DNA from: Novacetimonas cocois
GTDB lineage: Bacteria; Pseudomonadota; Alphaproteobacteria; Acetobacterales; Acetobacteraceae
Assembly: GCF_003311635.1 (NCBI RefSeq)
Contig: NZ_QEXL01000001.1
Location: forward strand, 1 to 64,000
Reading direction: 5' to 3'
Length of the DNA stretch: 64,000 bases
In this document: positions 16,133 to 25,433 of the stretch, one piece after another
Numbering within the stretch: the first letter of the stretch is position 1
How the letters are laid out: each line of letters begins with the position of its first letter
Position numbers and translations under genes: made by a program
The notes under the pieces: model-generated
What the model was told of the DNA's origin: nothing
The model's database searches: none
Seen by the model: only the letters and a program-made list of their open reading frames with translations

Positions 16133-16680
16133 ATATTACGCGATGCGAATAATGGAAAATCATCCATACCATTCGGTCTAATAATATTATTTTAATATCT
16201 GATAACAGAAAACCATAAAACGATTATATGTCCTTATGCCCTGAATGCGTCCTGCCACGGGATAAAAGGCGCGTGTGTTTCCTGCGGCCATGACTGCCGC
16301 ACAGGCTGCCCTATCATATGGGGATGGCGATACTTAAAAAAATATTATCGCAAATAACAAAATTATAATCTGTTGCGAAACCGGGATCGCCTGCCGGATG
16401 ACCTTCGTGCCGGAAGGTCCGGCCGCCATGTTTCCCCTTCCATTGCAAAGGATGCGCGGATGATGTCCGGCGGACATCCGGCAGGAAACGGCCCCATGCC
16501 CCGATCACGGATGACGGGCGATGGCCGTCTTGGCCGGGTGACAGGAAAAGCGCAGGGCCGGCCGGGTCTTCATCCTTTCCGGGATGGGGCTTGTCCTGCA
16601 TGGGGTGTGGGTGTATCGGCGATAAAAGACGACCGGCGGACTGGTCCGGTACTATATTTCTTTCCATACAGAGCAGATAC
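16133..16680. other. AT-rich intergenic region with two inverted repeats
   Basis: No gene is supported in about 550 bases. The 12-bp palindrome AATAATATTATT lies at 16180-16191, in the promoter region of the small membrane protein. GCGATA/TATCGC with a 13-base AT loop lies at 16327-16351. Both are plausible regulatory sites; nothing names a regulator. Confidence 0.45.
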
Positions 16681-17907
16681 ATGACCGAAACACTGACTGC
16701 CCGGGTGACGGGGGCGTCCGATTCCGGACGTGCATCCATACATCCTGCATGGATCTTTTTCATTCTGGCGATGGGCGGGTTTGCCATCGGCACGGCCGAA
16801 TTTGCGGCCATGAGCCTGGTGCCCATGATCTCCCACGACATGAATGTCAGTGTGCCGCAGGCGGGGCATGCGATTGTCGCCTATGCCGTGGGCGTATGCG
16901 TGGGCGCGCCGCTGATCGCCCTGATCGGGGCAAAGGCCAGCCGCAAGCTGATGCTGATCGGCATGACCGCGCTGTATGTGCTGGGCAGCGCGCTGACCTC
17001 TGTCGCGCCGTCCTTTTCATGGCTGCTGCTGTTCCGCTTCATCAGCGGCCTGCCCCACGGGGCCTATTTCGGGACGGCGGGAATCGTGGCGGCCTCGCTG
17101 GTTCCTGAACGGCAGCGCACGCAGGCCGTCGCCCGTGTCGTGCTGGGCCTGACGATCGCGACCATCGCGGGCGTGCCGATGGCCAACGGGCTGGGTCTGC
17201 TGGTGGGGTGGCGCTGGGCGTTCGTGCTGATTGCCGCGATGGCGTTCTGCACCATGCTGCTGGTGATCCTGTTCGTGCCGGCCGATCCCGCGCGTCCCAA
17301 TGCCGATGCCCTGACCGAACTGCGCGCCATGCGCAGCCGTCAGGTATGGCTGACGCTGGGGATCGGGGTCATCGGCTTTGGCGGCATTTTCTGCGTCTAT
17401 ACCTATCTTGCCTCCATCATGCAGGAGGTGACGCATGCGAAGCCGGTCATGATCCCGGTCATGCTGGCGGTTTTTGGCGTGGGCATGACGGTGGGCACGA
17501 TGGCCTGCGCATGGGCCGCCGACCGCAAGATGATGCCGACCATCGGGGGCACCCTGCTGGTGAACGCGGCGGCGCTGGCGGGCTTTCCGGGGTCCATCCA
17601 CAGCGTCTGGGGCATGATGCCCATCGTGTTCATGATCGGGTGTGGCGGGGGGCTGGGGACCGTCATCCAGTCACGCCTGCTCAGCGTCGCGGTCAATGCG
17701 CAGGCCCTTGCCGCTGCAATGAACCAGAGTGCCTTCAACCTTGCCAACGCCATCGGCCCATGGCTGGGCGGTCTGGCGATTTCCGCGGGCTGGGGCTGGG
17801 GATCCGTCGGCTGGGTCGGCTGCGCGCTTGCGATGGGCGGGTTCACGATATGGATGCTTTCCCTGAGCGAGGAGCGCGCGTCCGCCCGACGCAGGGCCGG
17901 TGGCTAG
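16681..17907 (+). CDS. MFS transporter, DHA1 (AraJ/YdhP-like) family
   Basis: 408 aa from the ATG at 16681; an in-frame upstream start would add 30 polar residues without a membrane segment. Twelve hydrophobic segments are visible. The first is preceded by FFILAMGGFAIGTAEFAAM, typical of the arabinose-efflux-like DHA1 proteins, and a central GLPHGAYFGTAGIVAASL motif (helix 5) is shared with them. The role is probably proton-driven export of a small sugar or drug. It is followed 47 bases later by the SfnB-like gene, with which it may form a transcript. The substrate is unknown. Confidence 0.85.
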   Translation: MTETLTARVTGASDSGRASIHPAWIFFILAMGGFAIGTAEFAAMSLVPMISHDMNVSVPQAGHAIVAYAVGVCVGAPLIALIGAKASRKLMLIGMTALYVLGSALTSVAPSFSWLLLFRFISGLPHGAYFGTAGIVAASLVPERQRTQAVARVVLGLTIATIAGVPMANGLGLLVGWRWAFVLIAAMAFCTMLLVILFVPADPARPNADALTELRAMRSRQVWLTLGIGVIGFGGIFCVYTYLASIMQEVTHAKPVMIPVMLAVFGVGMTVGTMACAWAADRKMMPTIGGTLLVNAAALAGFPGSIHSVWGMMPIVFMIGCGGGLGTVIQSRLLSVAVNAQALAAAMNQSAFNLANAIGPWLGGLAISAGWGWGSVGWVGCALAMGGFTIWMLSLSEERASARRRAGG

Positions 17908-17954
17908 GGGCGGGGGTATTGAACCGTCATGACGCCTGCCTGTAACCTTGGGTC

Positions 17955-19220
17955 ATGACGTCCTTTCTTCCCGACGGGGTGATGCTGCCGCCATTGCTGG
18001 GCGACCTGTTTCCGCCCTGTGTTCTGTCGCGCGCGGATGCGCCGCTGCTGTTACGCCTGCAGGAAATACTCGACACCACCATCGCGCCGCATGCCGCCGA
18101 TAATGACAGGACCGGCCGTTACCCGACCCATGCGATATCGCTGCTGAAACAGTCGGGGCTGCTGATGCTGGCCGTCCCGCGGGCCTATGGCGGCATGGGG
18201 GCGGGACAGGCCCTGTCGCTGGAGGTCATGGTGCGCATCGCCATGGCCGATCCCGCCGTGGCCCAGATCTACAAGGTGCATGATGATCTGGTGCGCGAGA
18301 TTTTTTCCTATGCTACGCCCGCGCTGTGTCATCGCCTGGCGGAGCGTATCCGTTCCGACCATGCGATCATCGGCATGGCGGTTGCCGAAAATGGCCCCAC
18401 GGCGGACAGTTTCATGCAGACGCTGGCCGTCGCCCGGCCGGATGGTCAGTGGGTATTGCGCGGGCGCAAGATCTACGCCACCGGGGCGGCAGGGGCGGAC
18501 CTGATCGCCATCACGTCCTTCGACCCGCTGGCGGCGCGGGATCATGATGACGTGCGTGCGGGGCTGCGTCTTGACCTTGTGCCACGCGCGACGCCGGGCC
18601 TGCGCATCCTGCGGGACTGGAACAGGATAGGACAGCGGGCGACGGATTCCGGCACCGTCATCCTTGACGATGTGCGCGTCGGGGCTGAATGGAACGCCAT
18701 TGCCCCGCAAAGCGTGCTGCCGGTGCATACGTCATTGCGTTATCAGGCGGGTTTCAGCGCGATCCTGATTGGAACGGGCATTGGGGCCCTGCGCGCCGGA
18801 TGTGATTTCGTGGCCCGGCACAGCCGTCCATGGGGGGCGGCGCAGGTCGAACGCGCGACGGATGATCCGTATGTCCGTCGCCGCATTGGCGAAATCGGGG
18901 CGGACCTGTCGGTGGCCTATTGCGCGGTCCGGCAATGCGGGGACCTGCTGGACCTGCATGAACGTGGCGGCATCGCGCGCGGCGCGGTCGCCATTCCCGT
19001 CAGCGCCGCGCGTTCGGCCGCGACGGGGGCGGCGCTGCGGGCGACATCCGACATCCTTGCGGCCACGGGCGCGCGCGGGACCGACCTGCAATATGGCCTT
19101 GACCGGTACTGGCGCGATGCGCGCACATTGTCGCTGCATGATCCGGTGGACTGGAAAAATGCAGAAATCGGACGTCATCTCCTGACGGGCTGGACGCCGG
19201 AACCGGGGCCTTACCAGTAA
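17955..19220 (+). CDS. Acyl-CoA-dehydrogenase-fold flavoprotein, SfnB/DszC-like
   Basis: 421 aa with the three-part acyl-CoA dehydrogenase fold: a helical N-terminal domain to about 140, a beta domain around GMAVAENGPTADSF and RGRKIYATGA (145-240), and a helical C-terminal domain. The absence of the catalytic glutamate region of true acyl-CoA dehydrogenases and the ending YWRDARTLSLHDPVDWKNAE fit the SfnB/DszC group. These are reduced-flavin-dependent monooxygenases that attack sulfur or nitrogen compounds, for example dimethylsulfone. No flavin reductase gene is adjacent. It probably serves sulfur scavenging; the substrate is inferred only from family resemblance. Confidence 0.8.
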   Translation: MTSFLPDGVMLPPLLGDLFPPCVLSRADAPLLLRLQEILDTTIAPHAADNDRTGRYPTHAISLLKQSGLLMLAVPRAYGGMGAGQALSLEVMVRIAMADPAVAQIYKVHDDLVREIFSYATPALCHRLAERIRSDHAIIGMAVAENGPTADSFMQTLAVARPDGQWVLRGRKIYATGAAGADLIAITSFDPLAARDHDDVRAGLRLDLVPRATPGLRILRDWNRIGQRATDSGTVILDDVRVGAEWNAIAPQSVLPVHTSLRYQAGFSAILIGTGIGALRAGCDFVARHSRPWGAAQVERATDDPYVRRRIGEIGADLSVAYCAVRQCGDLLDLHERGGIARGAVAIPVSAARSAATGAALRATSDILAATGARGTDLQYGLDRYWRDARTLSLHDPVDWKNAEIGRHLLTGWTPEPGPYQ

Positions 19221-19278
19221 CCGCCATTGTGACGGTCGTGCCTTAATGCTGAGCAAAGATAACATGCTGACGGGAAAG

Positions 19279-19362
19279 TAATAAAAGTTTTGGGTGTCGC
19301 CTTTTTTAAAAGGTGACGTTCTTTCGAAGCTTTTTGCAAAAAGCTTCACCAAAAATCTTTAC
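19279..19362 (-). repeat. Palindromic intergenic repeat, inverted orientation
   Basis: Read on the minus strand it matches the copies at 21747 and 43118 almost throughout: TTTTTGGTGAAGCTTTTTGC, AAAAAGCTTCGAAAGAACGT, CACCTTTTAAAAAAGGCGAC and ACCCAAAACTTTTATTA. Both internal hairpins are intact. It fills most of the gap between the SfnB-like gene and anmK. Confidence 0.85.
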
Positions 19363-19534
19363 GATTTTCCAATGGTGTCGTCGCTTCGATTGTCTTGCCT
19401 CTGTTGTGCGTGCTGCAGGGGGGCTGGAAAAATCCTTTCGGGAATGCCGAACTGTCCACATATGGGCCATGCTTTCATCATGACGGGTGGTGCATCAATG
19501 TCGCATGCGGACCGGAAGGGCAGGGGATGAAAAG

Positions 19535-20623
19535 ATGCTGCGTGCAATAGGATTGATGAGCGGCACGTCACTTGACGGCGTCGATGCGGCATTGGTCGAA
19601 ACGGACGGCCACAGGGTTGGAAAACGTGGTCCCTCGCTCTCGCTTCCCTATGCACCGGAACTGCGCGCGGGGCTGCGCGACCTGCTGGACCGGGCGCCGG
19701 CACTGTCGCCTGACGCGCCACAGGTAAAGGCGATGGAACGTGAACTGACCCTCCGGCATGGCGAAGCCGTGCAGGCATTGCGGCAGAAGGCGGGATTTCC
19801 ACATGTCGATGTCATCGGTTTCCATGGACAGACGATCCTGCATCAGCCGCAGGCGCAGCGGACATGGCAGATCGGGGACGCGGCCCTGCTGTGGCGCGAG
19901 ACGGGAATTCCCGTCGTCCATGATTTCCGCAGCGCCGATGTCGCGGCGGGGGGCGAGGGGGCGCCGCTGGTCCCGTTCTATCACGCCGCCCTGCTGGGGG
20001 CGGAGGAACGGCCGGTTGCCATCGTCAATATCGGTGGCGTGGCGAACGTGACGCTGCTGGATACGGACGGGCGCGTCCATGCCTGCGACACCGGGCCGGG
20101 CAATGCGCTGCTGGATGACTGGGCGCGTATCCATACCGGGCACCCGTGCGATATTGACGGACGACTGGCCCGCGCGGGGCAGGTGGATCAGGCGATACTG
20201 CGCGATCTGCTGTCCGATCCGTTCTTTCACAGGCCCGCGCCAAAGTCCCTCGACCGGCAGTCCTTTCACCGCGCATTGGCGATGGTCTCCCGCCTGTCGG
20301 CACGGGACGGGGCCGCGACGCTTGCGGCATTTACCGTGGCGGCCATCGCCGGCACGCCGCTGCCACAGGTGCCGCGCGCATGGTATGTCTGTGGCGGCGG
20401 GGCCCATAATCCGGCCATCATGCAGGGCCTGCGCCAGCACCTGCCCGGCATCGTGGCGTCCGTCGCGGAACTGGGATGGGACGGGGATGCGCTGGAGGCG
20501 GAGTGTTTTGGCTTCCTGGCCGTGCGTTCCCTGCTGGGCCTGCCGATTTCCGCGCCAGAAACCACCGGGGTCAGCCATCCGCTGACGGGTGGGCGTATTG
20601 TCGGCGCTGCTGGCGCGGTCTAA
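19535..20623 (+). CDS. anmK: Anhydro-N-acetylmuramic acid kinase
   Basis: 362 aa, the normal length. It hydrolyses the 1,6-anhydro ring of anhydro-MurNAc and phosphorylates it in cell-wall recycling. Motifs: GLMSGTSLDGVDAAL at the N-terminus (nucleotide/sugar site), VIGFHGQTILHQP near 95, IVNIGGVANVTLL near 165, DTGPGNALLDDW near 187 and CGGGAHNP near 290. The ATG at 19535 lies just after GGGGATGAAAAG and gives the family N-terminus; earlier in-frame starts run into the repeat. No murQ or nagZ is adjacent. Confidence 0.95.
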   Translation: MLRAIGLMSGTSLDGVDAALVETDGHRVGKRGPSLSLPYAPELRAGLRDLLDRAPALSPDAPQVKAMERELTLRHGEAVQALRQKAGFPHVDVIGFHGQTILHQPQAQRTWQIGDAALLWRETGIPVVHDFRSADVAAGGEGAPLVPFYHAALLGAEERPVAIVNIGGVANVTLLDTDGRVHACDTGPGNALLDDWARIHTGHPCDIDGRLARAGQVDQAILRDLLSDPFFHRPAPKSLDRQSFHRALAMVSRLSARDGAATLAAFTVAAIAGTPLPQVPRAWYVCGGGAHNPAIMQGLRQHLPGIVASVAELGWDGDALEAECFGFLAVRSLLGLPISAPETTGVSHPLTGGRIVGAAGAV

Positions 20624-20662
20624 AGAAACGCCCGTATTTTCCATAACGGATCGTGCCATTTC

Positions 20663-21676
20663 ATGTCTGATGCTGCTTCCCTGCCTTTCGTGACGGTCAT
20701 TTCCACGGGCGGGACGATCGCGCGTTATTCCGACAACCCGTGTGACACGGTGGATTATGCCGAAATAGGACAGGATCTGGATTCATCGGACCTGCTGTCG
20801 GCGCTGCCTGCTGTCGTGCGCGCGCGTTTCCGGGTGCGTGAGATTACATTTTCACAAAAGGACAGCAGCCATCTGGACATGTCGCAATGGGCTGCCCTTG
20901 CGTGTCGTATCCGCGACCTGCTGGCGGAAAACCCGGACATGGCGGGCATCGTGGTGACACATGGCACCACGACGCTGGAGGAAGGGGCGTTCTTCCTTGA
21001 CCTCGTGCTGCGCGCGGATCGCCCGGTCGTGCTTGTCGGCGCCCAACGCCCCGCCAGCGCGATCAGCGCGGACGGACCGGCCAACCTGCATGCCGCGCTG
21101 CTGGTGGCGGCCTGCCCGCAGGCGCGTGGCAAGGGCGTACTGGTCGTCGCGGATAACGAGGTCCACGCCGCCGCCAGTGTGACCAAGGCCGCGACCTACC
21201 GGCTTGATACGTTCCGCTCCCCCGATTTCGGGCCGCTGGGCGTGATCGAGGGGGATGAGGTCCATTTCGCCCGCCAGCCCCTGGGCCGCCGGCATATCGA
21301 CAGCGCCGTCCTTGGGCGCATCGCCCACGGCTGGCCGCGCGTGGACATCTGCTACAGCTATTCCGGGGGGGACGGGGCGGCGATCGCGGCGTTCCATGCG
21401 GCAGGCGCGCGCGGCATCGTGGTCGCCAGCATGCTGCCCGGGATGTGCGCGCCGGGGGAAAATGACGCGCTGGACGCCGTGCGGGCACAGGACGTGGCGG
21501 TGGTCATGTCGAGCCAGGGATCATGCGGGGCGACGATCCCGCGACAGGACCTGCGTCAGCGCGGGATCGTGGCTGCGGGCCGGCTGCGCCCGCGTCAGGC
21601 GCGTATCCTGCTGACATTGTGCCTGGCGATGGACATGACGATGGAACGGATTGCGGAGATGTTCGATATCTCCTGA
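20663..21676 (+). CDS. L-asparaginase (type II fold)
   Basis: A 337-aa amidohydrolase converting asparagine to aspartate and ammonia. The nucleophile Thr15 is in STGGTIA, the second Thr102 in THGT, and K175 in SVTKA. At the position of the conserved aspartate of the E. coli THGTDT motif this protein has Thr103 (THGTTTLEE), a variation that occurs in a side branch of the family. The N-terminus has no signal peptide, so it is probably cytosolic. It starts 39 bases after anmK. An AnsP-type permease and a GntR regulator lie 1.6 kb downstream on the other strand, making an asparagine-use neighbourhood. Confidence 0.9.
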   Translation: MSDAASLPFVTVISTGGTIARYSDNPCDTVDYAEIGQDLDSSDLLSALPAVVRARFRVREITFSQKDSSHLDMSQWAALACRIRDLLAENPDMAGIVVTHGTTTLEEGAFFLDLVLRADRPVVLVGAQRPASAISADGPANLHAALLVAACPQARGKGVLVVADNEVHAAASVTKAATYRLDTFRSPDFGPLGVIEGDEVHFARQPLGRRHIDSAVLGRIAHGWPRVDICYSYSGGDGAAIAAFHAAGARGIVVASMLPGMCAPGENDALDAVRAQDVAVVMSSQGSCGATIPRQDLRQRGIVAAGRLRPRQARILLTLCLAMDMTMERIAEMFDIS

Positions 21677-21746
21677 TGTGGGCACGGTATTTCCGGTGAC
21701 TTCAGGCACTGTTTGAACAGCGCGCCCCTGACAATCCCCTGAAATC

Positions 21747-21840
21747 ATAAAAGTTTTTGGTAAAGCTTTTTGTAAAAAGCTTCGAAAGGACGCCGCCTTT
21801 TTGGATAAAAGGGGGCACCCAAAAACTCCTGTCATTTATT
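21747..21840 (+). repeat. Palindromic intergenic repeat, near-consensus copy
   Basis: A near-complete copy. The outer inverted ends AAAAGTTTTTGG and CCCAAAAACT bracket two hairpins, AAGCTTTTTGTAAAAAGCTT and CCGCCTTTTTGGATAAAAGG (imperfect). It lies between the convergent asparaginase and outer-membrane protein genes. Confidence 0.88.
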
Positions 21841-21866
21841 ATCGGCAGGCTGTTTCAAACAGCCTC

Positions 21867-22967
21867 TCAGAAAACGCTGTTGAAGGCGAACTGCGGCGAC
21901 AGGACGCGCGCCGTGTCGTGTCCGGCGAAAATCGCGGTGACGCCCGCGATGACGCCAAAACGCGGGGACCAGTTATATTCGATGGCAGGCGCGATCATCC
22001 AGTCGCCCGATCCTTCGCCCACTGTATGGATCAGCCTGCCCCGCGCGTCATGGCCGTGGATGCTGGCCCCATCGGCCCAGTCCCGCGCAAGGTCGAGGGC
22101 AAGGACCCATTTCTGGCTGATGCCATATTCCAGTGAAAAGCCGCTTTCCCCGTACATGCCGGGGCGCGCCGTTCCGTGAAATCCCTGTGTCGTGCCGTAA
22201 CTGCTGGTATTGGCGATGTGCGCCGTTGTCAGGGCGCGGCGGAACGTGCCCCATATCCGCAGGCGCAGCGCATGATGACCCGGCAGGGTATAGGTGGACT
22301 GTTCCGTCAGGGCGAGGCGGAACGTATAGGCGCCGGTTCCGATCCCGTCTTCCGTCCGGCCCAGCTTGGTATAATCCCCGGTGGGAAAGGCGATCCCGGC
22401 AAAGATGCTCAGCGCCGGGATATAGCGGGTGGGATCCGCATTCAGGTAACGCCACATGACATCCACGGGCAGGTCCCCGAATTTCGCGCCACTGGTGGTG
22501 TCGCCATGCCTGCGCCAGCCATAGCTGATGGTCGGGGTGGTCTGGATGCTGATGGCGTTGGTGATCGCGTATTTGTACAGGGTGAAGTTCGAAATGTCCC
22601 GTATCCCCGAATGAAGGGGGCCGTCCCGCCCGCCACTGTCGAGGTAGCCGGTGGGCGTGCTGTAGGCGAAATAGGGCTCGAACGCGAATACGCCCTTTTT
22701 GGTCAGCGCGCCGGAAGGGGAGACGAGGGAGCCGGTATACCACTGCTCATAAGTGCGGGAGAGGGCCTGCGACCCGCCTTCGCTGCTGTTGCCGGTATTT
22801 TCCCCGTGGGCGGCAGGGACATGCAGCAGCAGGCAGCCCATGACCGCCAGCCATGACGTGAGGCGGGGGCGGTATTTTTCACGGGTGGGGCGACGGCGTT
22901 CGGAAGGAAGGAAAAGGCCGTCGGTTGTGTGTGCAGGCAACGTGCGGGACTCGGTTTCGCCGGGCAC
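21867..22967 (-). CDS. Outer-membrane beta-barrel protein, phenol-MetA-like transporter family
   Basis: 366 aa from the first ATG. A hydrophobic signal segment lies at about 37-52 (TSWLAVMGCLLLHVPAAHG), so the true start is probably downstream of the annotated one and close to the charged REKYRPR stretch. The mature part alternates polar and aromatic residues in strands (FAFEPYFAYSTPTGYLD, FTLYKYAITNAISIQ, ISYGWR) and ends in Phe, as outer-membrane barrels do. The pattern resembles the MetA-pathway/transporter barrel family found near hydrophobic-substrate pathways. It stands alone; the ligand is unknown. Confidence 0.65.
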   Translation of the reverse strand: MPGETESRTLPAHTTDGLFLPSERRRPTREKYRPRLTSWLAVMGCLLLHVPAAHGENTGNSSEGGSQALSRTYEQWYTGSLVSPSGALTKKGVFAFEPYFAYSTPTGYLDSGGRDGPLHSGIRDISNFTLYKYAITNAISIQTTPTISYGWRRHGDTTSGAKFGDLPVDVMWRYLNADPTRYIPALSIFAGIAFPTGDYTKLGRTEDGIGTGAYTFRLALTEQSTYTLPGHHALRLRIWGTFRRALTTAHIANTSSYGTTQGFHGTARPGMYGESGFSLEYGISQKWVLALDLARDWADGASIHGHDARGRLIHTVGEGSGDWMIAPAIEYNWSPRFGVIAGVTAIFAGHDTARVLSPQFAFNSVF

Positions 22968-23253
22968 GCGCAGGATCCATGCATAAACATGGCGGGCGTG
23001 TTCGTGGGATTCATGATGGTGACAGTTCGGGCCGCGTGGTCCCGTTCCATTTTACGGCATCATGATGGTTCCCGGCATCCGCGACATGTTCAGCTCCGTC
23101 GCCCCGGACACTCCCTGTCACGGGGCGGCATGGCCGGGCCACGCACGGTGGCCTGCCCTGCCGGGACCAAAAAAGGGGAAAACAGCCGCCGGAACAATAC
23201 CTTCAAAATGTATGGCAGCTATTTCCCCCGTCGTGACCGGCAGGGGCGCAGCG
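22968..23253. other. Intergenic region with a GC hairpin
   Basis: No gene is seen. CGCCCCG/CGGGGCG arms at 23100-23127 form a 7-bp stem with a 14-base loop. The T-rich run on the minus strand near 23168-23173 could help end the permease transcript. Confidence 0.35.
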
Positions 23254-24660
23254 TTACGAGCGGCGTATCATCCGCCAGCCCAGCGCCAGGACGCCCCAGA
23301 TCAGCGGGATGACGGCAATCGTGCAGGTGCCGGCGGGATAATCGCACAGCATCAGCAGCAGCACGCACATCAAAAAGCCAAGCGACAGCCATGACGTAAA
23401 GGGCGCGCCAGGCATGGGAAAGCCCGTGGGCGCGATCTCGCCCCGTTTGATGGCCTGTCGCATCTTGATCTGGCTCAGCAGGATGAAGGCCCATGTGCTG
23501 ATGATGCCGACAGAGGCGAAATTGAGGACGATTTCAAAGACCTGGCTGGGCACGATGTAATTCAGCACGACGCCAAGCAGGTAGATCGCAACCGTCAGCC
23601 CGATCCCCGCGGCGGGGACGGAGTTGCTGTTCATATAGGACAGGAAACGCGGCGCCGTCCCGCCCAGCGACATGGCGCGCAGGACGCGGCCCGTTGAATA
23701 AAGCCCCGAATTCAGGCTGGACAGCGCGGCCGTCAGGACGACGATGTTCATGACCGTGTCGATGCCCGGAATGCCCAGCGCCTGAAAGAACGTGACGAAC
23801 GGGCTGACCCCCGCATGATACGCCGTCCATGGCAGCAGGCAGACCAGCAGGATGACGGAACCGACATAGAACAGGCCGATGCGCCAGATCACGCTGTTGA
23901 TGCTGCGTGGCAGGAAGGTGCGCACGTCCTCGCACTCGCCCGCCGCCGTGCCGATAAGCTCGATCCCGGAATAGGCAAAGACCACGCCCTGCGTCAGGAT
24001 CAGCGCGGGCAGCAGGCCGTGGGGAAACAGGCCGCCATTTTCGGAAATGAGGTGAAATCCGGTGCTGTGTCCCCCCACCGGCGTGCGCAGCCCCAGTACG
24101 ACGGCCCCGACGACAAGGAAAAGCCCAAGCGCCACGACCTTGATGAGGGAGAACCAGAATTCCATCTCCCCGAACCATTTGACGCCAATCATGTTCATGC
24201 TGGTGACAATTCCCAGCGCGGCAAGGGCGAACACCCATTGCGGCACATGTTCGAACGTGCCCCAGAAATGCATGTACAGCGCCACGGCGGTAATATCGAC
24301 GATACCCGTCATGGCCCAGTTCATGAACGACAGCCACCCGGCGGCATAGGATGCCTTCTCGCCCAGGAATTCACGCGTATAGGAAACGAAGCTTCCGCAG
24401 GTGGGGCGATACATCACCAGTTCGCCCAGGGCACGCAGGATCAGGAATGAGAAAACCCCGCACACCAGGTACACGATCGCAAGGGATGGTCCCGCCGACT
24501 GCAGGCGCGATCCCGCGCCCAGGAACAGGCCCGTGCCGATCGCCCCGCCGATCGCGATCATCTGGATCTGACGTTTCCCCAGGCCCTTGTGATATCCCTC
24601 GTCTTCCGCTTCCGGCAGGATATGCACGTTATCTTCGGAGGTGGGGTCCAGTTGCTTCAT
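23254..24660 (-). CDS. ansP: L-asparagine permease (AnsP-type amino acid permease)
   Basis: A 468-aa APC-superfamily carrier with 12 membrane helices. The sequence follows E. coli AnsP closely: EEGYH-like EDEGYHKGLGKRQIQMIAIG at the N-terminus, GTGLFLGAG in helix 1, GSFVSYTREFLGEKASY, INWAMTGIVDITAVALYMH-like NWAMTGIVDITAVALY, and MNMIGVKWFGEMEFWFSLIK. It imports L-asparagine with protons. Its start codon overlaps the stop of the GntR regulator gene (TCAT on the plus strand at 24657-24660), so the two are translationally coupled. The asparaginase at 20663 would use the imported amino acid. Confidence 0.93.
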   Translation of the reverse strand: MKQLDPTSEDNVHILPEAEDEGYHKGLGKRQIQMIAIGGAIGTGLFLGAGSRLQSAGPSLAIVYLVCGVFSFLILRALGELVMYRPTCGSFVSYTREFLGEKASYAAGWLSFMNWAMTGIVDITAVALYMHFWGTFEHVPQWVFALAALGIVTSMNMIGVKWFGEMEFWFSLIKVVALGLFLVVGAVVLGLRTPVGGHSTGFHLISENGGLFPHGLLPALILTQGVVFAYSGIELIGTAAGECEDVRTFLPRSINSVIWRIGLFYVGSVILLVCLLPWTAYHAGVSPFVTFFQALGIPGIDTVMNIVVLTAALSSLNSGLYSTGRVLRAMSLGGTAPRFLSYMNSNSVPAAGIGLTVAIYLLGVVLNYIVPSQVFEIVLNFASVGIISTWAFILLSQIKMRQAIKRGEIAPTGFPMPGAPFTSWLSLGFLMCVLLLMLCDYPAGTCTIAVIPLIWGVLALGWRMIRRS

Positions 24661-25400
24661 ACTCTTGTTTCCGGTTGTCGATATGGGTTGGGGGCAGGCG
24701 ACGAATGGGCCTTTTCCCGCTTGATACGGCGAAGGACAGGGGCAAGTGCTGTCTTCAGGTCGGGGGGGCTGGACGGTGCGTGGGGGGACGCGGCCGGTGC
24801 CTGCGCGCTTTCGATACGCGTCAGCAGCAGCTTTTGCGCGCGCGGCAGGTCCCCCGCCGTCATCGCATGCACAAGGGCATGGTATTCCCCATGAATGATC
24901 CGCGCGTCATGCAGCGTTGGCCGGGGCAGCGCGAGGCTGCTGCGGGCCATGAGCGAACGCATGTTTTCCGTCAGGATCGGGTTGTCCAGCAGCCGGGCGA
25001 GCCAAACGTGAAAATCCGCCAGCAGGAAGGACAGGTGGCTGATGTCGCCATCCTCCATCGCGGCGCGCTGCCGGGCAAGGTGGCGCAGCCCGGCTGCCGC
25101 CCTGTCGGGGGGCAGGGGAACCGTCAGGCGCAGGATGCCGATCTGGATGATCCGCCGTGCCTCGCACGTGGCGCGGATTTCCCCGCGGCCCTGTTCGGGG
25201 ATGAACCAGCCGCGTTTCGCGACCACGCGCACCAGTCCGCGTCCCTCCAGCCGGACCAGCGCCTCGCGCACCGTGGCGCGGGACGCCCCGAAGGCATCGG
25301 CCAGCCGCCCCTCGCTCAGGCAGGTTCCCGGCACAAGAAGGTGCGCCATGACCGCGCGCAGCGTAACGCGTTCGATATACACGGGAAAAACTTCGTTCAT
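24657..25400 (-). CDS. GntR/FCD-family transcriptional regulator of the asparagine permease
   Basis: 247 aa when started at the ATG at 25400. The winged HTH is at about residues 8-72 (LSEGRLADAFGASRATVREALVRLE, then GLVRVVAKRGWFIPE). The all-helical FCD-type ligand domain is at about 85-215, with a metal-type His/Asp scatter (DFHVWLARL, HGEYHALVHAM). The last 35 residues are Pro/Ser-rich. Longer in-frame starts at 25445 and 25451 (or 25511) are disfavoured because those codons lie inside the perfect 28-bp palindrome, which is better explained as an operator. It is coupled to ansP, so it probably controls asparagine uptake and itself. Confidence 0.88.
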   Translation of the reverse strand: MNEVFPVYIERVTLRAVMAHLLVPGTCLSEGRLADAFGASRATVREALVRLEGRGLVRVVAKRGWFIPEQGRGEIRATCEARRIIQIGILRLTVPLPPDRAAAGLRHLARQRAAMEDGDISHLSFLLADFHVWLARLLDNPILTENMRSLMARSSLALPRPTLHDARIIHGEYHALVHAMTAGDLPRAQKLLLTRIESAQAPAASPHAPSSPPDLKTALAPVLRRIKREKAHSSPAPNPYRQPETRV

Positions 25401-25433
25401 TGCCCTGTCGTGTTGTTCCGGGTTGCGGTTGAA

